Position numbers and translations under genes: made by a program. Under the pieces are notes generated by a model, which was given only the letters and a program-made list of their open reading frames with translations, did not search any database and had not been told where the DNA came from. A stretch of 64,000 bases of DNA, from NCBI GenBank assembly GCA_016720145.1, contig JADJXV010000003.1, positions 441,464 to 505,463 on the forward strand, in the 5' to 3' direction. This DNA comes from Ignavibacteria bacterium. Lineage in GTDB: Bacteria; Bacteroidota; Ignavibacteria; Kapaibacteriales; UBA961. Numbering within the stretch: position 1 is the stretch's first letter; the number at the start of each line of letters is the position of its first letter. Shown one piece after another: positions 28,701 through 37,660 of this stretch.

Positions 28701-31124
28701 TATATTTCCGCTACGCTTTTCAAGCCGGTCGATGATGGTTCGATGCCGCTGACAGTGGCGACAGGATACCAGCCGATCATTGTTCAAAAACCATCAACTC
28801 GCATACCGGTAACAATTTCCGTGGCTGAGAAGTCACGCTCGAATACGAAGCAGACGATTACCGTGCGCACGGGCGAACCGAATGTGCATCTGACAATTGC
28901 CGTTGTTGATGAAGGAATTCTGCAGCTCAAGAATTACAAAACACCCGACCCGCACGGCTATTTCTATGCAAAACGCGCCCTTGAAGTGTCGTCACATAAT
29001 ATTTATCCCTTCCTCTTCCCCGAGCTTTCACGCAAGAAATCGAGCGTCGCCGGTGACGGCTATGACTTAGCCAAACGAGTCAATCCCTTTACGAGCAAGC
29101 GGGTTAATTTAATTGCCCTTTGGAGTGGAATTATCAAAACGAGCGGCACACAAGCCACTTATACCATTGATATCCCTCAGTTTTCCGGTGACTTACGCGT
29201 GATGGCTGTCTGCTACAAGAATAAATCGTTTGGTTCGGCAGAGAAACATATCAAAGTCGCAGACCCAATTGTAGTATCATCGGCACTGCCACGATTCGCG
29301 AGCCCGGGCGACACACTTACCATTCCTGTAACTCTCACCAATACAACAACTAAAACAGCTACTGCCAATGCGAAAATCTCGATCAATGGAGCGATGTATG
29401 TGTGGGGCAATAATCAACAATCGGTGACTATTCCGGCGAATTCCGAGGCGAATGTCACCTTCCGCGCGGTTGCCAAAGCCGAGGTCGGACTTGCAAAAGC
29501 AGAGATAAATGTGCAGGCACTTGGCGAAACATTCACTGAAAAGACCGAACTCAGCATCCGCCCTACGGCAGGATTACTCAAGACTGCCGGTTTTGGAACG
29601 GTGAATAGTGGACAATCTCAAACAGTAAACATCAATGCAGGATATGTTCCGGCGACGATGTCTGCGAGGTTGATTGTATCACGTTCACCCTTTGTGCAAT
29701 TCACCGGAAATTTATCCCAACTTGTTGATTATCCGTATGGTTGTGCCGAGCAAACGGTTTCGATTGCCTTCCCGCAGCTTTATTACTTTGATCTTGCGAA
29801 GGCGATTCAGGATCGAAACATGGTGAATTCGAATCCTGCCTATAATGTACAGCAGGCGATTGCCAAGCTTGGTTCTATGCAGCTGTATAATGGAGGACTT
29901 AGCTATTGGTCAGGCGGTGAACGTGAGTCGTGGTGGGCCACTGCTTACGCGGCGCATTTCATGATTGAAGCGAAAAAAGCCGGGTATGATGTGCCGCAGG
30001 TGCCGCTCGAACGTATGCTCGCGTATCTTGGGCAGATGGTCAAGAACCGCAAAACGGAACAGTACTATTATTCAACGAGTATGGATGCGGCTCTTGTTTC
30101 GAAAAATATAGCACCGAAAGAAATCGCATATTCGCTTTATATCCTTGCACTTAGCGGCAAAGAAGATCTCTCGACGATGAATTATTACAAGTCCAATCTT
30201 GGGTTGCTTGCCCTCGACTCCCGCTACCTCCTCGCGTGCGCGTATCTATTAACCGGTGACGCATCGAGCTATAAAGGTATTCTTCCAAAGGCGTTTAAGG
30301 AGGAATATTCTGCGTTGCAATTAGATGGAAGTTTCTGTTCGTATATCCGCGATGAAGGAATTATCCTCAATTCTCTCCTCGAAGTCGATCCCGAAAACAC
30401 ACAAATTCCGATTATGGCGAAGCACTTATCCGAACAAATGAGAACACGCCGTTATCTCTCAACGCAGGAAAATGTCTTTGCTCTCCTCGCCTTTGGTAAA
30501 ATCGCCCGCCGCACTGCCTCTATGAATGCAACGGCGACTATCTCGATTAATGGCAAAGCGATAGGTTCGGCAGGCGAAAAAGCCTTCACGACGACAAAGG
30601 ATATTGCCGGCAAACAGGTGACGGTGCAGGCAAATGGTGGCATGATGTATTATTTCTGGCAATTAGAAGGAATCAGCTCAGACGGGAAATATGTACAGGA
30701 AGATAAATATCTCAAAGTACGCAAGACATTTATGAATCGTAACGGGCAGGCGCTCTCCGGCAATTCATTCAAACAAAATGAGTTAATTGTCGTGAAGATT
30801 ACCCTTTCTGCTATGAATAATGCCACGCTTGCGAATGTCGTAGTTACCGATATGCTCCCTGCCGGCTTTGAAATCGAGAATCCACGCATAGGTATCGTGC
30901 CCGAGCTTTCGTGGGCAAAGGACAACACGCAGCCCGATCATCTCGACATTCGTGATGACCGTATCAACTTATTTACTACAGCCTTAGGCAAAGAGCGTTC
31001 GTACTATTATCTCGTGCGGGCTGTCTCGAAAGGCATCTATAAAATGGGTCCTGTCAGTGCCGATGCTATGTATAATGGGGAATTTCATTCTTACCATGGA
31101 GCTGGTACTGTCAGAATAGAATAA
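25722..31124 (+). CDS. Bacterial alpha-2-macroglobulin lipoprotein with thioester
   Basis: 1800 residues, close to the usual length of bacterial alpha-2-macroglobulins (large periplasmic protease traps). The N-terminus is a lipoprotein signal with lipobox 'LVGC' and the acylated Cys18. Middle regions show MG-type beta domains, including 'NIYRPGENLILSAIVRNQSW' and a bait-region domain ('KNEVKSGENIQISATAMN'). The A2M domain follows ('NLIALWSGIIKTSG...FSGDLRVMAV'). The thioester motif C1341-A-E-Q1344 in 'YPYGCAEQTVSIAFP' is intact, so covalent capture of proteases should be possible, and helical thioester-domain repeats follow. In many proteobacteria the gene pairs with pbpC; no penicillin-binding protein is near it here. 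Two lipoprotein genes follow on the same strand, the first only 38 bases away. Confidence 0.93.
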   Translation: MNFRILFCAVVFLALVGCSGDKVGVLSQNFTDEIQREQNISFTFDHALLPDSLITSDWDTMGYIKFTPHVHGKFKWVSPTELVFSPGKGFLPSTDYKADLQSSLLLHADKKLQLTNEKSIAFHTPYLKLVDAAPFWVKSSKHPGQVALQLRLNFTENINSQELANLLHIKLEGGGKDAPFELPAGSVGSSIVVVVDNIPPGIGRLPVKVLVNKGLRCVESEYVTKDPFELTFDAPSRDKIQIIQVTTGFEEERQAIHIFTTQSIENQDVQSLVAITPAVKFTTETIEYGMLLKGDFQIGTTYEVTVSGKLKGIVGGEMEQNYKQYIQFGELKPAINFTSTKATYLTSKGDKNVGLKIANIPKVRVKITKIYENNIMNFLRDGGGGGYYENDDYPYEDYNNYGWLDTEHYGDLVVDKLIDTKSLPKQNGQSLLNLSFEDKTMFKGIYLVKVSSEDEEYLNAAKVVAISDIGLIAKATEDEIVVFANSILTATPLSGVSVQLVSTNNQFVYKATTGTDGVARFPNIKQKAPGFHIELLTAQMDKDYTYLHLNRSKVETSRFDVGGLRENATGYQAFIYGDRNIYRPGENLILSAIVRNQSWEPVTNIPVKLKLVMPNGKDYKNAKYTLNEQGAFETSIPLPTSIVTGTYTAELYSANDILLTSSYISVEEFMPDRISVSVNSDKNEVKSGENIQISATAMNLFGPPAAGRNYQMDFSVAREQFLAKNFKNYIFTIKTKNDIQFQKELREGKTDSEGKCTQTFAVPAEYENTGILQGKVYTTVFDETGRPVNRLKAFDILTQSSFFGIKNGDTYVGLRSALTFPLVAVDKNGNAQSGIQARVQIVKFTWQNVIEKDNNYYRNVSQKQEQILSERVMTLSGTSTNFSFTPMISGEYEIRVMKPGTNSYVAQGFYAYGWGYTQSSSFEVNKEGQIDIETDKESYDIGDKATILFKTPFAGKLLVTVERNKVLEHYYLETDKKSAMLTLPIKEAFLPNVYISATLFKPVDDGSMPLTVATGYQPIIVQKPSTRIPVTISVAEKSRSNTKQTITVRTGEPNVHLTIAVVDEGILQLKNYKTPDPHGYFYAKRALEVSSHNIYPFLFPELSRKKSSVAGDGYDLAKRVNPFTSKRVNLIALWSGIIKTSGTQATYTIDIPQFSGDLRVMAVCYKNKSFGSAEKHIKVADPIVVSSALPRFASPGDTLTIPVTLTNTTTKTATANAKISINGAMYVWGNNQQSVTIPANSEANVTFRAVAKAEVGLAKAEINVQALGETFTEKTELSIRPTAGLLKTAGFGTVNSGQSQTVNINAGYVPATMSARLIVSRSPFVQFTGNLSQLVDYPYGCAEQTVSIAFPQLYYFDLAKAIQDRNMVNSNPAYNVQQAIAKLGSMQLYNGGLSYWSGGERESWWATAYAAHFMIEAKKAGYDVPQVPLERMLAYLGQMVKNRKTEQYYYSTSMDAALVSKNIAPKEIAYSLYILALSGKEDLSTMNYYKSNLGLLALDSRYLLACAYLLTGDASSYKGILPKAFKEEYSALQLDGSFCSYIRDEGIILNSLLEVDPENTQIPIMAKHLSEQMRTRRYLSTQENVFALLAFGKIARRTASMNATATISINGKAIGSAGEKAFTTTKDIAGKQVTVQANGGMMYYFWQLEGISSDGKYVQEDKYLKVRKTFMNRNGQALSGNSFKQNELIVVKITLSAMNNATLANVVVTDMLPAGFEIENPRIGIVPELSWAKDNTQPDHLDIRDDRINLFTTALGKERSYYYLVRAVSKGIYKMGPVSADAMYNGEFHSYHGAGTVRIE

Positions 31125-31162
31125 ACTTAAGAAATATGTTGTACAATTTTTATACATTTAGT

Positions 31163-31954
31163 ATGGTAAATATTATAAAACTATGGATATTATCCATTCT
31201 CAGCACTTTGATTTGCGTTTCGTGCCAACCGCAGAAATCTGAACCGTCGAATTACGCACAAGAATCTGCAATTTCATCTACTACCGGTGTACCAACTGAT
31301 TCGCTTGCCTTTTATTTACCGACGCAGATACGCAAGGATACTCAGCTCGTAAAATTAGAAATTGACCAGTCATCTCTAGAACAGTTTTCGATGGGATTAT
31401 ACTACTCCAAAGAACCGATTCTCTATAATTATTATCTAGGGCATGATATATACAGATTCAGTTTTTTACGGGGCTTTAAGGCACCTATCTACTTTATTCT
31501 TCATAAAGATGGTGATAATATTACGCTAACGACAAAAGCGCTTGACCGCAGACCGAATCTTGGTCCTCCCTCTCAAAAGTTTGTCGGTGATTGGAAGACC
31601 GGTAGTTGGGTATCGGTACTCAACGATGAATTTGGAGATACGATTGTTAAAAATGCAAGAGGATCTTATACGAGAAAAGCATATATAACTTATAACAAAA
31701 CTATAGAATTAACGCAAAAAGACTGGGATGATTTTGAAGCTTTGCTCAAAGAATGTAATTACTGGAATATGACACCTTTTGACACCGAGGAACAATTAGG
31801 CAATGATCGGTGGTTGATGGAAGCGCATTTGAAGAATAAATATTGGTTCGTCCACATGTATAGTCCGATGGGAGCTTTCAAAAACGCAGGTGACTTTCTT
31901 ATTCGAAAGAGTGGTATTACGAGCGAACCGATGTACACGCAAGAGAAGAAATAG
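31163..31954 (+). CDS. Lipoprotein of unknown function, paralog of the 32314 gene
   Basis: 263 residues from ATG 31163; an in-frame ATG at 31136 would add nine residues. A lipoprotein signal is clear: hydrophobic 'LWILSILSTLICVSC' with lipobox-like 'CVSC'. The mature part begins with a low-complexity linker ('SEPSNYAQESAISSTTGVPTDSL') and then a compact mixed fold with 'YFILHKDG' and 'KTIELTQKDWDDFEALLKECNYWNM', ending 'HMYSPMGAFKNAGDFLIRKSGI'. The same pattern recurs in the 32314-33102 gene, so the two are duplicates. It follows the alpha-2-macroglobulin gene closely and may be cotranscribed with it. No known domain recognised. Confidence 0.75.
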   Translation: MVNIIKLWILSILSTLICVSCQPQKSEPSNYAQESAISSTTGVPTDSLAFYLPTQIRKDTQLVKLEIDQSSLEQFSMGLYYSKEPILYNYYLGHDIYRFSFLRGFKAPIYFILHKDGDNITLTTKALDRRPNLGPPSQKFVGDWKTGSWVSVLNDEFGDTIVKNARGSYTRKAYITYNKTIELTQKDWDDFEALLKECNYWNMTPFDTEEQLGNDRWLMEAHLKNKYWFVHMYSPMGAFKNAGDFLIRKSGITSEPMYTQEKK

Positions 31955-32097
31955 CAGGTTTGTACTATTTTTCATGGCTTGCTCCCATCACGAAAAGGAA
32001 ACATTTGGTTGCTGAAGTTTTTTTTTGTAAATGGTATAATTCAATTCCTGTTGACATTAACTTATTAGAATAAACGGTCAAAATGTTAAGTCTGAAA

Positions 32098-32266
32098 AAC
32101 CTTAGTAGCAAGCGATACCAGTTAGAGCATCAACCTTATTAACTAGTAAAGAATTACAATACTTGATGCAAAGGTAATAAGGTTGTATTTATCTGACTTT
32201 GTGCTACTAAGGTTTCAATGTGCTACTGAGGTTTATCATTGTGCTACTAAGGTTTATCATTGTGCT
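32098..32266. repeat. Nested inverted repeats plus short tandem repeat
   Basis: Between the two paralogous lipoprotein genes. An outer 13-bp inverted pair (AACCTTAGTAGCA at 32098-32110, TGCTACTAAGGTT at 32202-32214) encloses an inner 11-bp pair (CAACCTTATTA at 32131-32141, TAATAAGGTTG at 32175-32185). The right outer arm is then repeated with a period of 20-21 bases as TGTGCTACTRAGGTTTATCAT (starts near 32199, 32219 and 32240, with a remnant at 32261). Confidence 0.8.
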
Positions 32267-32313
32267 TCGAATCGTGAGCTGCCTGCGGAGAATAGCTACT
32301 TTTACCAAACTCT

Positions 32314-33102
32314 ATGAAAAATTTGATACTTACAATTGCCATAATCCTCCTGCTTTCTTCCTGCCATCACGAGCAGGCAGAAGTACCGGATAATTATCCG
32401 AAAGACTCCACAATTTCAGATATTTCCGGCGTGCCGAAAGACTCGCTGACGTTCTATTTTCCGACGTCAATTCGTAAAGATAGTCAAGTTATTCATATTG
32501 ATATTGATACAAACGAACTCAACTATTACTCAAGCGGTTTGTACTGTGCCAAGGAGAAAATTCTGTACAATTACTACCAACGGCATGATATATATAGGTT
32601 TACTCTGCTTCGTTCTTTTTACCTTCCTGTATACTTTACGCTGCAAAAAGACGAAGATAGTGTTTGGATGGTCGTGAAAGTGCTTGATAGGCAGCCACAG
32701 ACGAGAACAATGGCAATTGATACAGGCAGCGCCTCGCGACCAACTAACCATAAATCAAAGGGTAACAGTCTTTTTGAAAGAAATACCACTATCTTTATTA
32801 ATCCGGATAGACATGCCAATATCAATTATCATCAAACAATAAAGCTCACACTACAAGACTGGTATGATTTTGAAAAACTACTTGAGAAATGTAATTTTTG
32901 GAATACCACACCTCAAAATCCAGAAAGAGAATTTTTCCAACTTCATGCTCCTGTATGGATTATTGAAGCTCATTTGAAACATAAGTATTGGTTTTTAATA
33001 AAGTTAGACCCTGAAGGTACTATGTTCGCAAAAGCCGGTTTATTTTTACTTGAGAAAAGTGGTATAAAAAGCAAGTCAATTTACACACAATATCTTGACT
33101 GA
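32314..33102 (+). CDS. Lipoprotein of unknown function, paralog of the 31163 gene
   Basis: 262 residues with a short lipoprotein signal ('LILTIAIILLLSSC', acylated Cys17). Residue patterns match the previous gene throughout: 'SGVPKDSLTFYFPTSIRKDSQV', 'EKILYNYYQRHDIYRFTLLRSF', 'QTIKLTLQDWYDFEKLLEKCNFWN', 'EAHLKHKYWF' and 'FLLEKSGIKS'. It was thus made by duplication with its neighbour, and the 359 bases between them hold the repeat array at 32098-32266. The product should sit in the periplasm, attached to a membrane. No enzyme motif seen. Its proximity to the alpha-2-macroglobulin gene is the only hint of function. Confidence 0.75.
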   Translation: MKNLILTIAIILLLSSCHHEQAEVPDNYPKDSTISDISGVPKDSLTFYFPTSIRKDSQVIHIDIDTNELNYYSSGLYCAKEKILYNYYQRHDIYRFTLLRSFYLPVYFTLQKDEDSVWMVVKVLDRQPQTRTMAIDTGSASRPTNHKSKGNSLFERNTTIFINPDRHANINYHQTIKLTLQDWYDFEKLLEKCNFWNTTPQNPEREFFQLHAPVWIIEAHLKHKYWFLIKLDPEGTMFAKAGLFLLEKSGIKSKSIYTQYLD

Positions 33103-33162
33103 TCGCCGTAACTACTTGTTAAATAAAATACAACATGTGTATCCAATTACAAACCCCATCCT

Positions 33163-33678
33163 ATGAACGACTCACCTAATCTCATTTTCACTCAACGTTC
33201 GAGTCCGAATATTCAGACAATACACGGGATTATAGTTTGTATTCCTTTCTTTTATCTCATTGTGTGTGTAGTAGTTAGTGAACCACTTTCTATTCCAGGT
33301 AATCTCGTGCTTTTTATGTTAATGCTCAGCGTTACCTCTTTGCCGGCAATGTTCAGGCGACATGTGATGAGAGTTGAATTCGACGATAAACACAATCAGC
33401 TCATCATCACCTATCCTAAGTACTTCTTTTTTCGACATGATGTGCGCATTGAGTATGAAGCAACAGGTTTTATCGCTTTCAATGATCTCGGTGTTCTCAA
33501 AGACACACCGACATCATTATCGCATCTAAAATTCTACAACAAACGCACCTACATCGCACAGATCACAACCAAACTTACCTCCTGGAAACGGGACTGGCAA
33601 TCCGAAGATCTTGAGAAAATGCACGCCAAGCTCAAAACATTTGCCAAGGAATATAAGGATAGCCCCGGGCTGATATAA
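33163..33678 (+). CDS. Two-helix membrane protein with a PH-like cytoplasmic domain
   Basis: 171 residues. Two hydrophobic segments near the N-terminus ('IIVCIPFFYLIVCVVV', 'NLVLFMLMLSVTSLPAMF') are followed by a beta-rich soluble part ('MRVEFDDKHNQLIITYPKYFFF', 'IEYEATGFIAF', 'HLKFYNKRTYIAQI') and a helix ('SEDLEKMHAKLKTFAKEYK'). This order of two membrane helices, beta strands and a C-terminal helix is reminiscent of bacterial PH-like membrane proteins, but I cannot assign a family. It follows the lipoprotein pair on the same strand by about 60 bases. Confidence 0.7.
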   Translation: MNDSPNLIFTQRSSPNIQTIHGIIVCIPFFYLIVCVVVSEPLSIPGNLVLFMLMLSVTSLPAMFRRHVMRVEFDDKHNQLIITYPKYFFFRHDVRIEYEATGFIAFNDLGVLKDTPTSLSHLKFYNKRTYIAQITTKLTSWKRDWQSEDLEKMHAKLKTFAKEYKDSPGLI

Positions 33679-33765
33679 CAGGATTTTCACCTGTAACGAT
33701 TTTCCTGAAATTGATTTTTGCAGCTTGCTATCCACAAAGCTTTCTCATTATTCAGGATAATCCTT

Positions 33766-36312
33766 ATGCTCTTTTTACTTTCTGTATTCTGTTGCTTATT
33801 TATAGTTAAATCAGCTACTTACGCTCAAATTTCCTTCACTCCTCTTCCCGCGCAGCCGCAGGATCATGTGCTGTCGATTACCATCAATCCTATCACCGCC
33901 ACTATGTATTGCTGCACCTCCACGCGTGTGTCGCAATCATCGGATAATGGCGTTACATGGAGCAAAACCGCGAATACGGGCGCACTTGGAATCAATATTC
34001 TCTACTGCACACCAAAGGGACAGCTCTATGCGGGTGTCGATGCGACGACCGGTTCAACTCCTGTAGGATTAGTGAGTTACAACGCTTCGACGAGCGATTG
34101 GTCACCCGTTTCAGGTTCACCTCTAAGTATCACGTCAATCATTGAGGATAATGCAGGAAATCTCATCGTGGGAACGGGTTCAACCGGGAATTTCAATCCC
34201 AATCCCATTACGTACGGCAAGGGATTTTTTCTGTATAATGGCTCAACTTGGACCGAGATAAACTCCGGTGTACCAATGCTTTCCGGTTACAATGTATTCC
34301 CAGCAGTCAAAGCTCTGAGTCATGATAAAGCAGGCACAATCTTCGCCGCAACCTATGGCGCTGGAGTATTGCAATACAAAAATGGTCTTTGGACTGCTCT
34401 TGGAAATGGCTTACCCAATCTCAATATCAGCTCATTACTTGTTAAAAACGATGGCACCGTCGTCGCAGGAATGGACAATGGTGTATCGTTTTTAAAATCA
34501 ACGACCTGGGTCAATGAAAGTGACGGCCTGCCCAATAAACCTGTGCGCGCACTTGTGGTCGATTCGACAGGAAAGATTTTCGCCGGTCTCGGCTTTTATC
34601 AATGGATGGATGGTAGCTTAAAAGGTGAAGTCTATGCCACTTCCGACAATGGAATCTCTTGGATCAATTTCAATCAAGGACTCGTAACTTCTGATATACT
34701 ATGTATGTATGTCGGTTCGACCCACACTGTATTTGCCGGAGCTGCCGGTATTTGGAAGTCCCCCATATCAACTGCAACGTGGTCCAATATTCAGTCAGCA
34801 TTAGTAGGTGTGAATCAAACATCTCGCATTGTCCGCAATTCCAAAGGAGTTTTATTCACTATCTGCGACAATCAACCTAAATACTACGGCTACGGCGGCG
34901 TATTCCGTTCGACCGATGGCGGTGCTTCGTGGACGCAGATTCTCAATGGAATCAATAGGCATCGAGGGAATTTTGTGTTTTGTGATAGTAAGGATAATCT
35001 TTGGGCGGGATGTACGACGCTCAACGGAACAGCTTCGAACGGTTCACATACCGGTGGAACTCTCTACAAATCAACCGATAATGGTGAATCTTGGCATCAG
35101 AATACGAGTATTCTTTCGCCTACTCTCCGTTTCTCCGGTATGCAGGAAAGTCCGTCGGGGAAATTATATATCATCAACGGTTGGGGTGGTCCGTCGAACA
35201 TTTCCTCGTCAACTGACTTTGAGGCTTGGGATAACTCGCTTAATGGAGGCGCTGATAATGGAGGCATGGCATTCGGACTTGCCATCAATTCAAAAAATGA
35301 TGTGTTCGTCGGTACTGAAACCAATGGTGTTATGCGATCACTTAATGATGGCAACGACCCATTTATCTCCGTCACTCCCAAAGGTGGAAACAATTCCGTG
35401 TTTATTGACCGACAGACTGATTTTATGTTTGGTGGAATTCCCGGTGATGCATCCGGGATTTATCTGCGTGGTTCACAGCCATCAGATAATGGTAGCAACT
35501 CCTTTGTATTCAAAAACTTTCCGCCATACACCGGTCCTACTGCAATGGCTTATGATAATCGAGGGAATGCGTATTTGTCGGCTAATTCGGGGAGCTTTGC
35601 AAATTCGGGTTTTTACATTCTCCCCTCTCCTTGGGATTCGAATTCTCAATTCACCAAAATCATGGCGAATGCAAATGTATCGTATTACTTCACTTCATTG
35701 CTCGTAGACCCATGCGGCTATCTCTATGGCGCGCAAGCCGGTGCAGGGATTTATGTCAGTACTGCGCCTGTCAATTTACCCGAACCTCCTATAATTCAAT
35801 CACCTATGGATGGCGCTATAATTCCACTTCCGGTTACATTACAATGGTCACTTCCGTGTACTCTTGACAGCATTGAAGTACAGATTTCAACTGATATATT
35901 ATTTTCAACAATTGAATTTGATACTGTAGTCTTGAAAGATAATATTACCCCAACTACTCTGAAAGCTAATTCTAAGTATTATTGGAGGTTGCGAAGTAGT
36001 AATTCACTTGGTCAAAGTAAATGGTCGCCACCTTATACCTTTAAAACGGGAACAGTAGGCGTACTCGAGTACGATGAATCAGAATCTTCAATTAATTGTA
36101 GGTATCTACCTAACTCTCATACTATTACAGTAAATGTTCCATCACATTTATCCGGAACTTCCTATTCAATTTTCAATATCCTTGGACAATTGATCAGAAC
36201 AAATACATTGCAATTCGGAAATACTATAATTTCAACAGAATCTCTTCAAAATGGACTATTTTTCTTGAAAATGTATGGAAATCAAACTTTCTGTTTTATG
36301 GTCGGGAACTAA
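33766..36312 (+). CDS. Secreted propeller-repeat protein with Fn3-like domain and T9SS tail
   Basis: 848 residues from ATG 33766, preferred over an in-frame TTG at 33718 because AGGA precedes it and a signal peptide follows ('LFLLSVFCCLFIVKSATYAQ'). The body has many BNR-type units ('SSDNGVTWSKT', 'TSDNGISWINF', 'STDGGASWTQI', 'STDNGESWHQN'), the Asp-box seen in sialidase and photosystem-assembly beta-propellers. A Fn3-like module near 'LPVTLQWSLPCTLDSIEVQISTD' precedes a degenerate T9SS tail ('YSIFNILGQLIRT', 'LQNGLFFLKMYGN'). It is expected on the cell surface. No sialidase active-site set was recognised, so an enzymatic function is not claimed. The next gene, 32 bases downstream, is similar. 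Confidence 0.82.
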   Translation: MLFLLSVFCCLFIVKSATYAQISFTPLPAQPQDHVLSITINPITATMYCCTSTRVSQSSDNGVTWSKTANTGALGINILYCTPKGQLYAGVDATTGSTPVGLVSYNASTSDWSPVSGSPLSITSIIEDNAGNLIVGTGSTGNFNPNPITYGKGFFLYNGSTWTEINSGVPMLSGYNVFPAVKALSHDKAGTIFAATYGAGVLQYKNGLWTALGNGLPNLNISSLLVKNDGTVVAGMDNGVSFLKSTTWVNESDGLPNKPVRALVVDSTGKIFAGLGFYQWMDGSLKGEVYATSDNGISWINFNQGLVTSDILCMYVGSTHTVFAGAAGIWKSPISTATWSNIQSALVGVNQTSRIVRNSKGVLFTICDNQPKYYGYGGVFRSTDGGASWTQILNGINRHRGNFVFCDSKDNLWAGCTTLNGTASNGSHTGGTLYKSTDNGESWHQNTSILSPTLRFSGMQESPSGKLYIINGWGGPSNISSSTDFEAWDNSLNGGADNGGMAFGLAINSKNDVFVGTETNGVMRSLNDGNDPFISVTPKGGNNSVFIDRQTDFMFGGIPGDASGIYLRGSQPSDNGSNSFVFKNFPPYTGPTAMAYDNRGNAYLSANSGSFANSGFYILPSPWDSNSQFTKIMANANVSYYFTSLLVDPCGYLYGAQAGAGIYVSTAPVNLPEPPIIQSPMDGAIIPLPVTLQWSLPCTLDSIEVQISTDILFSTIEFDTVVLKDNITPTTLKANSKYYWRLRSSNSLGQSKWSPPYTFKTGTVGVLEYDESESSINCRYLPNSHTITVNVPSHLSGTSYSIFNILGQLIRTNTLQFGNTIISTESLQNGLFFLKMYGNQTFCFMVGN

Positions 36313-36344
36313 CAGATTTCTCAATTACATTTCGAGGAAAATTT

Positions 36345-37628
36345 ATGAAATATCATATAGTTACCGTTATTCTGTTTTTACTATTTTCTGTTCATAGTCT
36401 AAAGGCACAAAAAAATTGGGTGCGATGTTCTGATGGCTTACCTGCTGATACAGTATTATCACTTGTTACCATCGGGAAGGTCCTTTTTGTAGGCACAGAG
36501 AACTCAGGTGTATATAAATCAACAGATTATGGAAACAGTTGGCTGCCAATGCCTGCTGACAATGCTTTCAAAAGTTCTTCTACGTGGACGATGACTGCGA
36601 TTGATACTTTTTTGTTTGCTGCGTTGCGAGGTAGTGGAGTATTACGCACATCGATCAATGGAACACAATGGGAAACAACCAATTACGGCATTGGTAGAGG
36701 TTCGAAAATAATTCAGGATATCATATCGGTGGGTACTACATTATATGCTGCAACTTTTGGAGGTGGCGTACTAGTGTCAACAGATTCAGCGAAGTCATGG
36801 TCAGTACTCTATGATCATCGTGGAATGGATGACCGTAAAATCTTTTCACTCGCGAGTAATTCAAAGTACTTATTCGCAGGGACAGCAGGAGTTAACACGA
36901 CGATGCCTGATACAGGTGTTGTATTTGTCACTGAATTCGGAAGTGATTCATGGCAGACTATTAATAATGGACTTGTACGAAATGGTGCACATTTAGAAGG
37001 TGTTTCTGCGATGTGTGCTAATGATTCGGTGGTATTTGCAGGAACTGATGATGTTGGGATTTTCCGTTCGACCAATAATGGACAATCATGGACTCAAGTT
37101 CCAAATACTAATCTGTATGGTGATATTCATTCTATTCTGATAGCCGGGAATCAAGTTTATTATGGTACTTTATTTGGTGGGATTTATAGTTCGAATGACG
37201 GTGGAATAACCTTTACTGCCAATAACATAGGACTAAACTATCAAAGCACGTCTATACCTTATTTGGTCAAAGATTTTGTGGTTTTGGGTGATACAATCTA
37301 TGCAGCGACGACACATGGAGTTTACAAACAATTGATACATTCGAATGTAGTTAGTGCAGGTACTACGTCAGAACCAAACATTCCCAATATACAGGTAACT
37401 CAAGATAATTCAATATATAATATTAGTATGTATTTTGAAAATTACGAGCAATTTCAAATAACTGTCTTCAACTCATTTGGTCAGAAAACGGATATTTCCT
37501 ACCCATTTTTGAGTCAACCCGGTATTAATTTCACACAATTAACTATGGGTAGTTTTAGTAGTGGTGTGTATTTTTTACAAATGAAAAGTATGAATAATAT
37601 ATACACTAAAAAAATTATTATCTATTAA
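36345..37628 (+). CDS. Secreted propeller-repeat protein with T9SS tail
   Basis: 427 residues with GAGG before the ATG and a signal peptide ('IVTVILFLLFSVHSLKAQ'). It has the same repeat type as its upstream neighbour: 'STDYGNSWLPM', 'STDSAKSWSVL', 'STNNGQSWTQV' and 'SNDGGITFTAN', which together could form a seven-bladed beta-propeller. The T9SS type A tail is short ('FQITVFNSFGQKTD', 'FSSGVYFLQMKS', 'KKIIIY'). It lies 32 bases behind the 848-residue protein, so the two form an operon and probably share a function at the surface. No catalytic residues recognised. Confidence 0.82.
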   Translation: MKYHIVTVILFLLFSVHSLKAQKNWVRCSDGLPADTVLSLVTIGKVLFVGTENSGVYKSTDYGNSWLPMPADNAFKSSSTWTMTAIDTFLFAALRGSGVLRTSINGTQWETTNYGIGRGSKIIQDIISVGTTLYAATFGGGVLVSTDSAKSWSVLYDHRGMDDRKIFSLASNSKYLFAGTAGVNTTMPDTGVVFVTEFGSDSWQTINNGLVRNGAHLEGVSAMCANDSVVFAGTDDVGIFRSTNNGQSWTQVPNTNLYGDIHSILIAGNQVYYGTLFGGIYSSNDGGITFTANNIGLNYQSTSIPYLVKDFVVLGDTIYAATTHGVYKQLIHSNVVSAGTTSEPNIPNIQVTQDNSIYNISMYFENYEQFQITVFNSFGQKTDISYPFLSQPGINFTQLTMGSFSSGVYFLQMKSMNNIYTKKIIIY

Positions 37629-37660
37629 ATATTATTACAACTTACATGGGGCTTGATTAA

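Noticed and set aside
26649..28787. Several antisense open frames inside the alpha-2-macroglobulin gene
   Set aside because: They are shadows of a well-supported 1800-codon gene and resemble no protein.
32200..32266. Possible CRISPR array because of repeated 21-base units
   Set aside because: Repeats are contiguous without spacers and only three or four in number, and no cas gene is in the window.
33718..33766. TTG start for the 848-residue propeller protein
   Set aside because: An ATG at 33766 has AGGA upstream and leads straight into a signal peptide.
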